Below, piece by piece: positions 34,666-45,800 of a DNA stretch of 64,000 bases. How positions within the stretch are numbered: position 1 is the stretch's first letter; each line of letters begins with the position of its first letter. This DNA comes from Candidatus Hydrogenedentota bacterium (GTDB lineage Bacteria; Hydrogenedentota; Hydrogenedentia; Hydrogenedentales; JAEUWI01). The notes under the pieces are model-generated. The model did not search any database. It was given only the letters and a program-made list of their open reading frames with translations, and was not told the DNA's origin. A program made the position numbers and the translations under genes. The stretch is taken from positions 37,270 through 101,269 of the forward strand of contig JAHBVV010000027.1 in the NCBI GenBank assembly GCA_019637335.1, written 5' to 3'.

Positions 34666-34866
34666 CTACCGGTTGGTCGACCGGACATCGGCCTCCTTTT
34701 CGGCTTCCTCGACCGCGCGCGCCTCCTTCGCCAGACGCCGCCGCTCGCGCCAGGCCGAAATCCGCGCGCCAACTACGCCCGAGGCGTCGATAAAGACCCA
34801 CGTGCAACCCGCGGCAAAGAGACCCGCAAGAAGCGAAACCGCGATCATCAGGCCGAACTGGCTCAC
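34666..34866 (-). CDS. Small single-pass membrane protein of the pilT operon
   Basis: 66 residues; the GTG start overlaps the stop of the preceding gene (GTGA), indicating coupled translation. Residues 5-27 form a membrane helix (GLMIAVSLLAGLFAAGCTWVFI), followed by a positively charged, then acidic coil (WRERRRLAKEARAVEEAEKEAD). The C in AAGC might be lipidated, but an internal position in the helix seems as likely. Function unknown. Confidence 0.6.
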   Translation of the reverse strand: MSQFGLMIAVSLLAGLFAAGCTWVFIDASGVVGARISAWRERRRLAKEARAVEEAEKEADVRSTNR

Positions 34867-35783
34867 GGCGCCGCCTCCGGATCGGGCGCGCTCAGCGGCA
34901 CGAGCGGCGGCACGCGCGGCTGCGCCGGATCCAGCGCGGGCGCCTCGGCATCCTTCTCGGCCTTGAGCGCCCGAACCTCCGCCTGAACGGCCAGCATCTC
35001 CTCCAGGAGCGCCTGATTCACCTGCTGCATCTGCTGGAGCGTGTCCGTCAGGAGAATATTCGTCTCGCGGAGCCGCCGCACCTCGGACTCCAAATGGTTC
35101 ACCGTGGACAACACGCCGCCATCGGCCTCCGGGGCGGGCGGCGTCGGTGTCTCGGCGGCCTTCGGATCCGGTTCCTCGACCGCGGCGGTCGCGCGCGAAT
35201 CCTTACGCTCCCGTTGCGGCTCCTCTGGCGTCCCGGCCCCGGACACACCGGCGCGGCGCACCGCAATGTCGTCAAACCAGGCCGACCCCGTTCCCAGTAT
35301 CACGCAACGGACCGTGATGAAGTCCGTCCCTTCGGGAATAGCGGCGTCCAGAACCACCTCCCGCCAGTCTTCCGTGCCATACACCGGGCTGTCCGTGCTG
35401 GTCGAATAGGCCGCGAGCACCCCCCAGGGGCGCTTCCGCCAGCATTGCACCCAGATCGCCGCCTCCTTCGCGTCCTCCACCCGGATATGCCCCGTCACCC
35501 GCAGCGTCTCGCCACCGAGCGCCGCGATAATGTTCTGGCTCCAGTTGTTGACGGGCTCCTTTTCATAGGGCGCCGGCGTGTGCAGCCAGACGCTGTATTT
35601 TCCGGATCGGGCGGCGTCGGAAAGCGCCGCAACGGCCCCGGGCATCGGCTGCACGAAATGATCCCAGCGCGCGGGCTTGTCCCCCGAGAGTTCCTCGAAG
35701 CCGGGGTTGGCCAGCAGGTTCTCCGCAAGCGCGGGCGCGGCCAGAACGGCGGCGACTGCAATTCCGGCACACAACAAACGCAT
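34863..35783 (-). CDS. Secreted protein with a carbohydrate-binding-like domain and C-terminal coiled coil
   Basis: 306 residues. A signal peptide (1-20) is followed by NLLANPGFEELSGDKPARW, the opening of a CBM4/9-like jelly-roll domain (~21-180, with WFDDIAVRRAG at its end). Next come a low-complexity Pro/Glu linker and a coiled coil (~228-285, LESEVRRLRETNILLTDTL). It starts one base after the pilT stop and overlaps the next small gene, so the four genes form one operon. A surface or periplasmic protein held by the coiled coil and possibly tied to pilus function is a reasonable guess. No enzymatic motif seen. Confidence 0.7.
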   Translation of the reverse strand: MRLLCAGIAVAAVLAAPALAENLLANPGFEELSGDKPARWDHFVQPMPGAVAALSDAARSGKYSVWLHTPAPYEKEPVNNWSQNIIAALGGETLRVTGHIRVEDAKEAAIWVQCWRKRPWGVLAAYSTSTDSPVYGTEDWREVVLDAAIPEGTDFITVRCVILGTGSAWFDDIAVRRAGVSGAGTPEEPQRERKDSRATAAVEEPDPKAAETPTPPAPEADGGVLSTVNHLESEVRRLRETNILLTDTLQQMQQVNQALLEEMLAVQAEVRALKAEKDAEAPALDPAQPRVPPLVPLSAPDPEAAP

Positions 35784-35784
35784 C

Positions 35785-36870
35785 TCAGCCGCCCTTGCCC
35801 ATCCCCTGCATCCGCAGTTTGAGGTCCTTCGCGCTCGTCGCGTTCGCCAGCGCGATCTCCGCCGTAATCTTGCCCTCCTTGTACAGATCGTAGAGCGCCT
35901 GATCGAAGGTCTGCATCCCGTACTGGTCGTTGCCCTCCTCGATCAGCTGCACGATATCCTTGAAGGACTTCCCCTTTTCGATGAAATCGCGAACCGTGCG
36001 CGTCCCCAGCAGAATCTCCGCCGCCACGCACCGGCCCGTGCCGGACGCCAGCGGTATAATGCGCTGCGAAACCACGCCCCGCAGCACCGATGCGAGCTGC
36101 TTGCGGATCTGGATCTGCTGGTGCGGCTCGAAGAAATCGATCACGCGGTTGAGCGTCTCCACGGCGTCGACCGTGTGCAGCGTAGAGAACACCAGGTGGC
36201 CCGTCTCGGCGGACGCCAGCGCCGTGCGCACGGTCTCCGCGTCGCGCATTTCGCCAATCAGGATCACGTCGGGGTCCTGGCGAAGCGCCCCGCGCAGCGC
36301 GTTCGCGAAGGAAAGTGTGTCGTGGCCGATCTCGCGCTGCGTTACAATGGCCATCTTATCGCGATGCAGGAATTCCACCGGATCCTCCACCGTGATGATG
36401 TGGTCGGGCCGGTTCTCGTTGATATCGTTGATGAGCGCCGCGAGCGTCGTCGACTTACCGCTGCCGGTGGGGCCCGTCACGAGCACCAGGCCGTTCTTCA
36501 GCACACAGAGCTTCTTGAGCACCGCCGGCAGGTTCAATTCCTCGATCGTCTTGATATCCAGCGGGATAAGGCGCATCACAATCCGCGTGTCGCCGTCGTC
36601 CTTGCACACGTTGATGCGAAATCGCGCCTTGCCCTCGTAAAAATACGAGTTGTCCAACTCCATCACCTTCTGAAACTTCGCAATATCGCTCGGGCTCGCG
36701 ATCTCCTTGAGCATATGCTGGAGATCGTCCTCGGTCAAGGCGGCCTCGCCCTCCAGACGGACCAGCTTGCCATCGATCCGGAATATCGGCGGGTTGCCCT
36801 CCTTCAGATGGATATCGGAGGCACTGCGCTCCAGCGCCCCCTGCATCAACTGTTCCACCGTCTTGGCCAT
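35785..36870 (-). CDS. pilT: Type IV pilus retraction ATPase
   Basis: 361 residues from ATG 36870 behind AAAGGAAG; typical PilT length. It is a hexameric AAA-type ATPase that powers pilus retraction at the inner membrane. The N-terminal PAS-like domain (ASDIHLKEGNPPIFRIDGKL) is followed by the RecA-like core. Walker A is GPTGSGKST (133-141), an Asp box region reads ITVEDPVEFLH, Walker B lies in PDVILIGEMRDAET and the His box in TGHLVFSTLHT. AIRNLIRE-type C-terminal residues are replaced by FIEKGKSFKDIV. It heads a four-gene operon with three uncharacterised exported or membrane proteins. Other pilus assembly genes are not in the window. Confidence 0.93.
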   Translation of the reverse strand: MAKTVEQLMQGALERSASDIHLKEGNPPIFRIDGKLVRLEGEAALTEDDLQHMLKEIASPSDIAKFQKVMELDNSYFYEGKARFRINVCKDDGDTRIVMRLIPLDIKTIEELNLPAVLKKLCVLKNGLVLVTGPTGSGKSTTLAALINDINENRPDHIITVEDPVEFLHRDKMAIVTQREIGHDTLSFANALRGALRQDPDVILIGEMRDAETVRTALASAETGHLVFSTLHTVDAVETLNRVIDFFEPHQQIQIRKQLASVLRGVVSQRIIPLASGTGRCVAAEILLGTRTVRDFIEKGKSFKDIVQLIEEGNDQYGMQTFDQALYDLYKEGKITAEIALANATSAKDLKLRMQGMGKGG

Positions 36871-37140
36871 GAGTATCGCTTCCTTTCCCTGAGGCTCCAC
36901 GCCCGCGCGAACGCAAAACGCGCACCGCCTTGCCCGTATTCCGGCGCGCGGCGCGACACGCTACCGTCCCGGCACATTAACGCACAGCCCCGGGGATCGA
37001 GTCAATCCGCCCGGAACCCGCGCCGCCTGCCCTCGCATAAGAAGCATCGGAGTAGCTGCCGCTGTGAAATATCGTAACACTTCAGCCGTATGAAGCACCC
37101 CTGGTGGGAGAGCATGTCTCGGTCAAGAGAGCGTGAATCG

Positions 37141-37310
37141 AAGGATCGCGGACATTCCTGTCCGCGGCAAAGTGAGCCCACCTCCAAAAAGTTCCCCTCA
37201 CCCCACCAAAACCACCCCGAAGGGAAAGTGGCACAGCCGTCCCGGCAGTCCAAGCGCCGCAGGCGAGGGTCGCGGACATTCTTGTCTGCGGCAGGAGGAG
37301 CGCAAGACTT
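37141..37310. repeat. Second copy of the dispersed repeat seen at 32.7 kb
   Basis: Carries the palindrome CGCGGACA-TTCC-TGTCCGCG (37147-37166), then CAAAGTGAGCCCA and, about 60 bases on, GGGAAAGTGGCACAGCCG, in the same order as at 32727-32800. No gene is seen between 36871 and 38185. Confidence 0.7.
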
Positions 37311-37554
37311 CATGTGATTGCTGCGCTTGTGTATAGACCCCGGTCCCGAATGGATTCCAGTTTTGGGGACGCCGGGAATCTATTCCAGGCCAGCCTTGCC
37401 CGTTGAAAGCCGACGCAGGCGTTGCCGCAGGCAGGCCGAAGGTGCGCCGTGGCGGAAATGCCCGCGATCCTTTAGCCGTGCTTCCTCTCAGAATTACCGG
37501 AGCGCTTGCAATTATACCTGCTCCCTGCTTCATACGGCTAACGTATTACCTATT

Positions 37555-38030
37555 TTCTATCCGTGTCATCCGTGTAATCCGTGGTCACAACTCCTGATCG
37601 CGGCCGGCCGCCGCTCCCGGCGCATTCGTGTGCATTGGTGTCCATTCGTGGTCAAAAACACACCCTCATTCAACCACCCAATCCCTCTGCATACAAGAAA
37701 TCACCCTATGCGCTCTCTGCGCTCTCTGCGGTTAGAGCTATTCTCTGTTTTTCTTCGTGACCTTCGCGCCCTTCGTGGTGATCATTTCTTTGGTTGTTCT
37801 TTGTGTTCTTTGTGCTCTTTGTGGCTCCAAATTCAATCCCCCCCGCCGTGACCGAGCGTCGCGCACCGGATCGTCTCCCTGGCGTCTTTGCGCCTTCGCG
37901 CCTTCGCGTGAATGTCTTTCCTACTCCAACTTCTTTCCTTCGTAATCCGTGCTCAAAATTCCTGATCGCGGCCAGCGGCTGCCCCACGCGATTCGCGTTC
38001 ATTCGCGTTCATTCGCGGTTCAAAATCTTC
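37555..38030. repeat. Cluster of short-period degenerate repeats
   Basis: Successive blocks repeat short words: CCGTGTCATCCGTGTAATCCGTGG, TGCGCTCTCTGCGCTCTCTGCGG, TTCTTTGTGTTCTTTGTGCTCTTTGTGG and TTTGCGCCTTCGCGCCTTCGCG. A unit containing TCCTGATCGCGGCC plus ATTCGNGTNCATT appears twice (about 37589-37656 and 37958-38020). It has lower GC than the rest of the window and no gene is supported. Confidence 0.75.
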
Positions 38031-38098
38031 GGGCGCGGCCAGAGGCGGCCCTGCGGCAACTCGCGTCTCATACCCGCACCCGCCGCCCACCCACCCAC

Positions 38099-38127
38099 GC
38101 GACAAATGCGGCGCTTTGCAGTATAAT
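38099..38127 (+). promoter_or_regulatory. Promoter for the giant surface protein
   Basis: GCGACA (38099-38104) and a perfect TATAAT (38122-38127) are 17 bases apart, 58 bases before the GTG at 38186. Confidence 0.55.
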
Positions 38128-38185
38128 CAGGGAAAGCCTGCGGTGCTGGGGCTGCACGGCTGAACCGAAAACAGAGGAAGATTAC

Positions 38186-41100
38186 GTGAAAAAGATCGCA
38201 GTTTTCACCATTATCGCGGTTTTCACCGCCGCCGCCCTTGCATTCGGGCCCGATTCGGCGCCCGCCCACGGAGCCGCCGAAGCCCCAACCGCTCCCCTCA
38301 AGGGCGCGCGCGTGGCGCGGCCAAAGGCCGCCAAACAGGTCGAGGCGACCGACCGGCTCCGCCACGAGGAATGGGGACAGACCAATTACGGCGACGGATT
38401 CGTCTACGGCCCGACCAATCGGCGCTCCGGCATGACCATGGTGGATATCGACCTCGACGGGGACAACGACTTCGTCTTCCCGGGAATCATCACCAGCCCG
38501 CAACTGGTGCGCAACCTGGGTTCGAACAGCGCATTCTTCCCGGGCGGCTCGGCGACACTGGAGGCGGATCCCCTCCCGGCGTTCACCACGTGGGACCTGA
38601 ACATGGACTTCGCCGACCTCAACGGCGACGGCCTGCCGGATCTGGTGGCTGTCGTGAACTTCGAGAACGGCGCCGGCACCTTTACCAAGCAGATCGCGCT
38701 CTACTTCAACGAGGGCCCGCGCACGGAACCGGTGTTTGCGTTTCAGGGCATCATCTACACCAGCACGCAGCACTCGGACGACCAGCGGGCCATGTGGGTC
38801 GCGCTCGCGGATATCAACGCGGACGGGTTGACCGACCTCTTCGTGGCCGAGGCGTGGATCTTCGAGGCGGAACGCCAGCACCGCGTGTATCTGGCCCGGA
38901 ATGAGGGCACGGTGGAGGCGCCGGTGTTCAGCGAGTTTAACGAAATCCCCGAACTCGGCGAACTGCTCCCCGCGCGGATCGAATCGAAGGACCTGAAGGC
39001 CGCGCTGGGCGACACCTACGCCGCCCCGCCCGCCGAACCGGCCAAAAGCCGCTCCGCCAAGCAGTCCTCCTTCTCGTACAACCTCGGCGATATCGCGCTG
39101 TATGACTGGGACTTCGACGGGCTGCTCGATTTCATGTTCTATGATCGCACCAACGGCCTCACCCTGGTGCGCAATATCGGCTCGGAAACCGAACCGGCAT
39201 GGAACGATGACATCGGCACGGATTTCGTCACCTACATCTACGAGCACAGCGTCCTCGACGATCTGACCTATGCCGAGGGAACCTTCGCTATCCGCGAGAA
39301 TCCCGATTCCGCAAGGCCCGGAGCCGAGTGGACCCGCGATATCTTCGTGTCGGTAAACAGCCGCCTGAAAAACTACCGCTTCTTCGTGAACGAAGGCGAG
39401 AACGGCGCCTACCGCCTCAACCGCGTAAACGCCGTCGCCTTTCCCGCGGGCCAGGGCGACGTGGCCTTCTGGGATTACGACGGAGACGGCGACCTGGACA
39501 TGTTCCGCACGGGCGTGAGCTCGACCGCGGAAACCAACCTGATCATGTTCGAAAACAAGGGCGCGCCCTACGCCCCGGCCTGGGCCGAGTTCGAGTCCAA
39601 GTTCAGCATCACTTCCGTCCCGTTGAACGCGGGTTCCGCCGAAAACTTCTACCGCAACGACCTGTTCACCTTCGTCGATCACGATGCGGACGGCCGGGTC
39701 TCCCTGTTTGTACAGGGCCTCGACGGCTACATCCGGCAGTACGACCCGCCCGCCGTACAGACGCCCGGTGTCGCGCCCGTCTTTACGCTGCTGGACACCG
39801 ATTTCGCCGGCTCGGTGCATCCCGATGACGAGGTGACCACGCCGCGCGGATTCACCATCATCGATTTTGACCAGTTCGAGGATGGATACGCCGAACTGAT
39901 CACCGCGTACTCCTATCCCGGCAACACGACATTGCGGGTCATCGACACCTACCTCGGCACCGCCTACGACCTCAACGAGGGCACGCTGCCCCCCGACTTC
40001 CTCCCGGATCCCGACGATCCGTCGCAGCCGCTTGACCCGATCCTGATCGAGGCGATGACGAGCGGCGACCTGAACCTCGACGGCTTCCCCGACCTCGTTA
40101 TCACCATGTCGGAAACCAACGACTACGAAGACACGGAGATTCACTTCTACATCAACGAGCCGCTCGACTTCGAGGAGCACAACAATTTCGAAATCCCGGC
40201 GTTTCGCTTCGTCTACGGCGGGCGGCTCGACGAGGCGTACAACACCGACCACCGCTTCGGGCGCATGCCGAAGATCGCCGATCTGGACGCCGACGGCGAC
40301 AACGACCTGTTCATCGCCCACCGGTACCCGGACAACCACGGGAGCAACCTGCGCTCCTACCTCCGCTACTACCGAAACGTGGTCGACTCCGGGCTCGATG
40401 TCTATCGCACCCGCCTCATTACGAACCAGCTGGTCGACCTCAGCGTGAATGGCGAACAGCCCGACTACATCCAGATCCTGAACAATAGCGGCGGCTCGCT
40501 CGTGGACCAGGCGCTCTACCAGACCGGCGGCAACGCCCCGGCCATCGACGCCCTGCAGAGCATCGGCCTCGAACGGAACGCCCGCGTTTTCCTGGATGTA
40601 CTCCCGGAAGTGGGCCCGAATGAGTCCAAGGCAATCATCGTCGTCGGCGACACCGCGGACGACGTGCTCTACGACACGTTTTCGTCGCTCGCGGGCTTCG
40701 CCTATTTCGTGCTGCGCTCCGAGGGGCTCCCCGCGGAGAGCATTCGCTTCTACGCCGACGGCCCCGTGGACGGCGACGGCGACGGAACAAACGACGTGAA
40801 CGGCGTCCCCTCGCTCGCCAGCCTGCAGGAGTCCATCACGCAGTGGGCGCGTGGCACGGAGAAGCTACTGGTGTACCTGGTCGATCACGGGCAGCGCGAT
40901 CGCTTCCGCATGAACGCCACGGAATACCTGGAGGCGAATGATCTAGATTCGTGGTACGACGCCCTGCAAAACGTGCCCCTGGACGAGCGGCCCGTCATTA
41001 CCACGCTGATCGACACCTGCGAGGCCGGATCCTTCATTGACAACCTGGCGCTCAGCAAGGCCCAGAAGGCCGACGAGAAGGGCATCGAGACCCTGCAGCG

Positions 41101-42670
41101 CATCACCATGACGAGTTCCGGCGTGGGGCCGGTCGAGGGCGTGGCCCTCTTCGATCAGGCGCAGTACATCAGCTTCTCGTTGAACTTCTGGTTTAACATC
41201 TTCAACGGCAAAGACTACGGGCCCGCCTTCGACGAGGCCAAGATCGCCATCGAGGCGATCAACCCGCTCCAGGTCCCCCAGATCGACAGCGACGGCAACG
41301 GCGTGGCCAACGAGGGCGCCGACAGCGCCCTGGCCACCGGACACCGCCCGGGCGCCCGCTTCGATATTCAGGTGCCCGGCGTCTTCATTGGCCAGGTCAC
41401 CACGGACCAGGCCATCAACAGCAACAGCGCCACCCTCGGGCTCGGCGACATCTCCTCCCCGTTCCCGGTGGAAGGCGCCGGCGCGCTCATCGTCCCGCCC
41501 AACTTCCAGCGGCCGTCGCTTGTCAACGATGACGAACAGCCCATCTCCGGCCTCGACTTCATCGATTTCACCTTCGACAGCACAAGCCGGCGCTGGTCCG
41601 GAACCTACAATGGGTTCAACCAGGGCGGCCTCTACCAGATCCAGTACTTCATCCGGTCGGGTGGCCAGTTCCACGCCTCGCCGCGCATCGGCTTCGTCGA
41701 CCGGATCAATATTCCGGACGCCTGGGAGGACGATGATACGCCGGAACGCGCCCAGTGGATACCCATAAACTCGGTGCAGGGCCACAACTTCCACGACACC
41801 GGCGACGAGGACTGGGTCCGCTTTTCGCCCTTGCCCGACCAGACCGCGACCATCGCGATCGTAAATCCCGGCCCGAACAACCAGCCGGTGGTCACGATGT
41901 ACCGCGCGGAGGACGTCCTCGAACTGGGCGCGGGCGCCACGCCCGTTCGCGTGGAGCAAAGCGCGCTGCCGGGCGAAAGCCTCACCTTCGAACACCACTT
42001 CACCGACTCGGAGCAATACCTGTTGCGCGTGGCCAACGCCGACCCGAGCGTCAGCGGGCAGGGCACCTCGTACCTCCTGCTGGTGGCCATGGGCACCGGC
42101 GGCGCGGACCTTATCCCCACCACGCTGATCGTCAGCGTCGTGGATTCCAGCGTAAATGCCGGCGTGGCGAACGCGGATGTCATGTTCAATGGCCGCAAGG
42201 TGGGCAAGACCAACCGGCACGGCATCTGCCAGATGTCGGTCAGCGCCTACGGCCAGTACGCGGTCACCTGCGAGAGCCCGGGTTATATCACCAACACCGT
42301 GAATGTTCGGGTAAACAACATCATCGAGGAGGCCAACCTCGTGATGACCCCGATCGCGGCGGAGGGTGAAGGCGAGGGCGAAGGTGAGGGTGAAGGCGAA
42401 GGCGAGGGCGAAGGCGAGGGCGAGGGCGAGGGCGAGGGCGAGGGCGAGGGCGAGGGTGAGGGTGAGGGCGAGGGCGAGGGCGAAGGCGAAGGTGAGGGCG
42501 AAGGCGAGGGCGAAGGTGAGGGCGAAGGCGAAACACCAAAGCCGAATCCCGCGTGCGCGCCCGTTCCCGGAGCCAAAGGCGGCTCGGGCAGCGACATCGC
42601 CATGATGCTGTTCATCCTCGCCGGCCTGCTCTGGTGCAGCCGGCGGCAGGTGGGCCGCGCCGCGGACTGA
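38186..42670 (+). CDS. Giant surface protein: FG-GAP/VCBS repeats, caspase-fold (C13-like) domain, Glu-Gly linker and C-terminal anchor
   Basis: 1494 residues from the GTG at 38186, behind GAGGAAG. After the signal peptide about nine FG-GAP-like calcium loops follow ([45 protein letters not shown]). Residues ~810-1080 resemble legumain/caspase-fold peptidases: [10 protein letters not shown], the His motif [10 protein letters not shown] (H901) and the Cys motif [12 protein letters not shown] (C945). A PPC-like module ([22 protein letters not shown]) and a carboxypeptidase-regulatory-like domain ([16 protein letters not shown]) precede 28 Glu-Gly pairs. The end is a hydrophobic segment with WCSRRQ, a plausible sorting and anchoring tail. 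Likely an outer-surface protein with self-processing or proteolytic potential. Own promoter and terminator. Confidence 0.82.
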   Translation: MKKIAVFTIIAVFTAAALAFGPDSAPAHGAAEAPTAPLKGARVARPKAAKQVEATDRLRHEEWGQTNYGDGFVYGPTNRRSGMTMVDIDLDGDNDFVFPGIITSPQLVRNLGSNSAFFPGGSATLEADPLPAFTTWDLNMDFADLNGDGLPDLVAVVNFENGAGTFTKQIALYFNEGPRTEPVFAFQGIIYTSTQHSDDQRAMWVALADINADGLTDLFVAEAWIFEAERQHRVYLARNEGTVEAPVFSEFNEIPELGELLPARIESKDLKAALGDTYAAPPAEPAKSRSAKQSSFSYNLGDIALYDWDFDGLLDFMFYDRTNGLTLVRNIGSETEPAWNDDIGTDFVTYIYEHSVLDDLTYAEGTFAIRENPDSARPGAEWTRDIFVSVNSRLKNYRFFVNEGENGAYRLNRVNAVAFPAGQGDVAFWDYDGDGDLDMFRTGVSSTAETNLIMFENKGAPYAPAWAEFESKFSITSVPLNAGSAENFYRNDLFTFVDHDADGRVSLFVQGLDGYIRQYDPPAVQTPGVAPVFTLLDTDFAGSVHPDDEVTTPRGFTIIDFDQFEDGYAELITAYSYPGNTTLRVIDTYLGTAYDLNEGTLPPDFLPDPDDPSQPLDPILIEAMTSGDLNLDGFPDLVITMSETNDYEDTEIHFYINEPLDFEEHNNFEIPAFRFVYGGRLDEAYNTDHRFGRMPKIADLDADGDNDLFIAHRYPDNHGSNLRSYLRYYRNVVDSGLDVYRTRLITNQLVDLSVNGEQPDYIQILNNSGGSLVDQALYQTGGNAPAIDALQSIGLERNARVFLDVLPEVGPNESKAIIVVGDTADDVLYDTFSSLAGFAYFVLRSEGLPAESIRFYADGPVDGDGDGTNDVNGVPSLASLQESITQWARGTEKLLVYLVDHGQRDRFRMNATEYLEANDLDSWYDALQNVPLDERPVITTLIDTCEAGSFIDNLALSKAQKADEKGIETLQRITMTSSGVGPVEGVALFDQAQYISFSLNFWFNIFNGKDYGPAFDEAKIAIEAINPLQVPQIDSDGNGVANEGADSALATGHRPGARFDIQVPGVFIGQVTTDQAINSNSATLGLGDISSPFPVEGAGALIVPPNFQRPSLVNDDEQPISGLDFIDFTFDSTSRRWSGTYNGFNQGGLYQIQYFIRSGGQFHASPRIGFVDRINIPDAWEDDDTPERAQWIPINSVQGHNFHDTGDEDWVRFSPLPDQTATIAIVNPGPNNQPVVTMYRAEDVLELGAGATPVRVEQSALPGESLTFEHHFTDSEQYLLRVANADPSVSGQGTSYLLLVAMGTGGADLIPTTLIVSVVDSSVNAGVANADVMFNGRKVGKTNRHGICQMSVSAYGQYAVTCESPGYITNTVNVRVNNIIEEANLVMTPIAAEGEGEGEGEGEGEGEGEGEGEGEGEGEGEGEGEGEGEGEGEGEGEGEGEGEGEGEGETPKPNPACAPVPGAKGGSGSDIAMMLFILAGLLWCSRRQVGRAAD
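42362..42529 (+). repeat. In-frame hexanucleotide repeat encoding 28 Glu-Gly pairs
   Basis: A 168-base run of GARGGY hexamers near the 3' end of the giant surface protein gene. Length change by slippage in units of six would keep the frame. Confidence 0.95.
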
Positions 42671-42696
42671 CCCGCACAATGGAGTAACATTCCCTT

Positions 42697-42736
42697 AACG
42701 GGCCGCGGTCATCGTGACCGCGGCCCGTTTCGTATT
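42697..42736 (+). terminator. Rho-independent terminator after the giant surface protein gene
   Basis: A perfect 15-bp stem (42697-42711 with 42715-42729) with loop TCG, followed by TCGTATTT. Confidence 0.82.
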
Positions 42737-42832
42737 TCCCGGACCACGCTGAACCGCGCCAGGTGGATTCAACCGGGGCGCGTGTGCCAGCATTTCGAGC
42801 GTGATTCCAACCTTCCCCGGAGAACTGCCGCC

Positions 42833-45800
42833 ATGACACAACGCCTGTTTCGACCCTGGGTCCTGCTTGCCGTACTGATCGCCCTGCTCGCGGTTCCCCG
42901 CGCCCCCACGCTCGCCGCACAGGCGGGTAGTGAGGCCCTCTTTCAGCGCGACAACCTCGTGGCTTGGTGCATCGTGCCCTTCGACAACCGAAAGCGCGGC
43001 CCGGAGGAACGCGCCGAGATGATGGCGCGCCTCGGCATCAAGCGCTTCGCCTACGACTGGCGCGCGGAGCACATCCCCACCTTCGACGAGGAAATGGAGG
43101 CGCTCAAGCGCTACGGGATCGAATTGACCGCCTTCTGGTTCCCGGGCGCGCTGAACGACGAGGCGCGCATCATCCTCGACCTGCTCAAGCGCCACGAAAT
43201 CAAGACCCAGCTCTGGATCACCATGGGCGGCGGCGACATCGAATGCACGCCGGAGGAGCAGGAAGCGCGCGTCCGCCAACACGCGGATGTCATCCGCCCC
43301 ATCGCCGAGGCCGCCGCGGAGATCGGTTGCACGGTCGGCCTCTACAACCACGGCGCCTGGTTCGGCGAGCCAGACAACCAGATCGCGATCATCCAGGTGC
43401 TGAACCTGCCGAACGTGGGCATCGTCTACAACCTCCACCACGGCCACGACCAGGTGGATGATCTCGCCGGCCTGCTGGAACGCATGATGCCCTACCTCTA
43501 CTGTTTCAACCTCAACGGAATGAACCCGGAGGGCGACAAGAAGGGCCAGAAGATCCTGCCGATCGCCCAGGGCGAACTGGACCTCCAGCTCCTCAAGATC
43601 CTGAAGGACAGCGGCTACGCCGGTCCCGTTGGCATCCTGGGCCACACCGACGACGACGCGGAGGACACGCTCCGCGACAACCTGGAAGGCCTGGACTGGC
43701 TCCTGCCGCAACTCGATGGCGGCGCGCCGCCCGGACCGAAGCCCGTGCCCCAGCGCGCCAGCCTGCGTTCGGCCGCGCAGGGCGCCCCCTCCCTCTCCGC
43801 CGCGCACGGCATGGCGCTGTCCGGCGGTCTCGTGGTCGAGGGCAAACCGGAATACGCCGCGCCGCCCCTCACCGTCGGCCTCAACGCGCGGATCGACGGC
43901 GCGGCCTCCTTCAATATTCTCGCCGCCCACCACACCAAAGCCTCTGGCGCGCACTGGGAGATCTTCACCGAGGCCGGCAGCGGCCACCTGTCCGCCTACC
44001 TCCCGGGCATGGACCCCGATCACCTCCGCACGGGCGTCTCCATCGCCGACGGCCAGTGGCGGCGCGTCACCTTTCAATACGCCCCGGATGCCGTCCGCCT
44101 CTATCTGGACGGCGCCCTCGCCGGCGAGACCGCCATCCGCGCGCGCGGCCTCCCCGCCGTACCCGGAGGACTCGCCTTCGGGCGCCTCGTGGAAGGCGGG
44201 TTCGGCTGCGACGGCCTCGTGGATGATGTGCACATCGCCCGCGGCATCCAGCCGCCCGACCCGATGAACGCCGGACCGCCCGCCCCCGGTGAGCATACCA
44301 TCGGCGTCTGGAACTTCGATGATCGGTCCGCCGAAACCGAGGCCCGCACACCCGATGTGGAGAACCCGGACTTCCGCGCGGCGCTCCCCGAATTTCAGGT
44401 CATCCCGGCGGCCCCGGCGGATCGGCTGACCCCGGCGAATGGCTCTCCGGCGCCGGACGCCTATCAAACCTGGACCCGCTCGCACGGCGACGCCACGAAC
44501 AGCCGTTACACGGCGAGCGCACAGATCAACCGAGACACCGTCAAGAACCTTCAGGTCGCGTGGACCTACCGCAGTGGAGACGGAGAGGGGCACATCCAAT
44601 GCAACCCCATCGTGGTGGGTGCGACCCTCTACGTCCCCACGCCCGGCAACGCCCTCGCCGCGCTCGACGCCCGCACCGGCGCGGAGTTGTGGCGCTTCCG
44701 CGGCGAAGGCCGCCCGGCCCACCGCGGGCTGGTCTACTGGCCCGGTGAAGGCGAACACGCGCCCCGCCTCCTGGTGAGCATCGGGTCCGACCTCTGGGCC
44801 CTCGACCCCGCAACCGGCGCGCCCATCACAGCGTTCGGCGACGGCGGCAAGGTCGCCGCGGGCGTTTCGGTCGTCGCCGGCGCGGTCTACGGGCGCGTGC
44901 TGGTGCTCCCCGGCTTCGAGCGGGATGTCTGGGGCATCGACGCCGTCACGGGCGAACGCCGCTGGACCTTCCACACCATCCCGGCGGGCGATCAGTTCGG
45001 CGCCGACACCTGGGAAAACATCGAGACCGGCGCGAACTGCTGGGGCGGCATGGCGCTCGACGAACAACGGGGCATCGCCTACATCGCCACCGGATCGCCC
45101 AAGCCCAACTTCGTCGGCGTACACCACACCGGGCGCAACCTATTCGCCAACAGCGTCATCGCGCTGGACGCCCTCACCGGCGAACGGAAATGGCACTTTC
45201 AGGAAATCCGCCACGACATCTGGGACCTGGACATCCCCGCACCGCCGAACCTGGTCACCGTGACAAAAGACGGCAAGCGGGTGGACGCTGTGGCGCAGGT
45301 CACCAAGATCGGGAACACCCTGCTGCTCGATCGCGTGACCGGCGAGCCGCTCTACCCGGTCCGCCTCCGCCGCGCGCCGGGGTCCGCCCTGCCCGGCGAG
45401 CGCACCTGGTCCTACCAGCCGGACATTGACCTGCCCGAACCCTTCGCGCGCCTGAATTTCTCGCCGGAGGACATCACGCGGCGCAGCGACGAGGCCCACA
45501 CCTACGTGAGCAACATCGTGAACCAGGGCAATCACGGCTTCTTCGAGCCCTTCACGGAAGGCAAGCCCACCATCTTCTACGGGCTGCACGGCGGCGCCGA
45601 ATGGACCGGCGCGGCCTATGACCCCGCGTCCTCCCGCCTCTACGTCACGGCGAACGAGATGGCCTGGAGCATCACCGTCATCCGGGCCACCGAGATCCGC
45701 CGCGCGCCGGGACAGCCCCCCAGCCGGGGACAGCGGCTCTACGAGGAGCGCTGCATGCAGTGCCACGGCGCGGGCTTCGAGGGCAACAGCATCTCCCCGC

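Noticed and set aside
38009..42679. Long minus-strand frames opposite the giant surface gene
   Set aside because: Low-complexity Val/Glu/Ala composition without domains; the plus strand has clear FG-GAP motifs, a promoter, a ribosome-binding site and a terminator.
42695..45127. 810-codon minus-strand frame opposite the quinoprotein fusion
   Set aside because: Shadow frame. It would also begin inside the terminator of the preceding gene.
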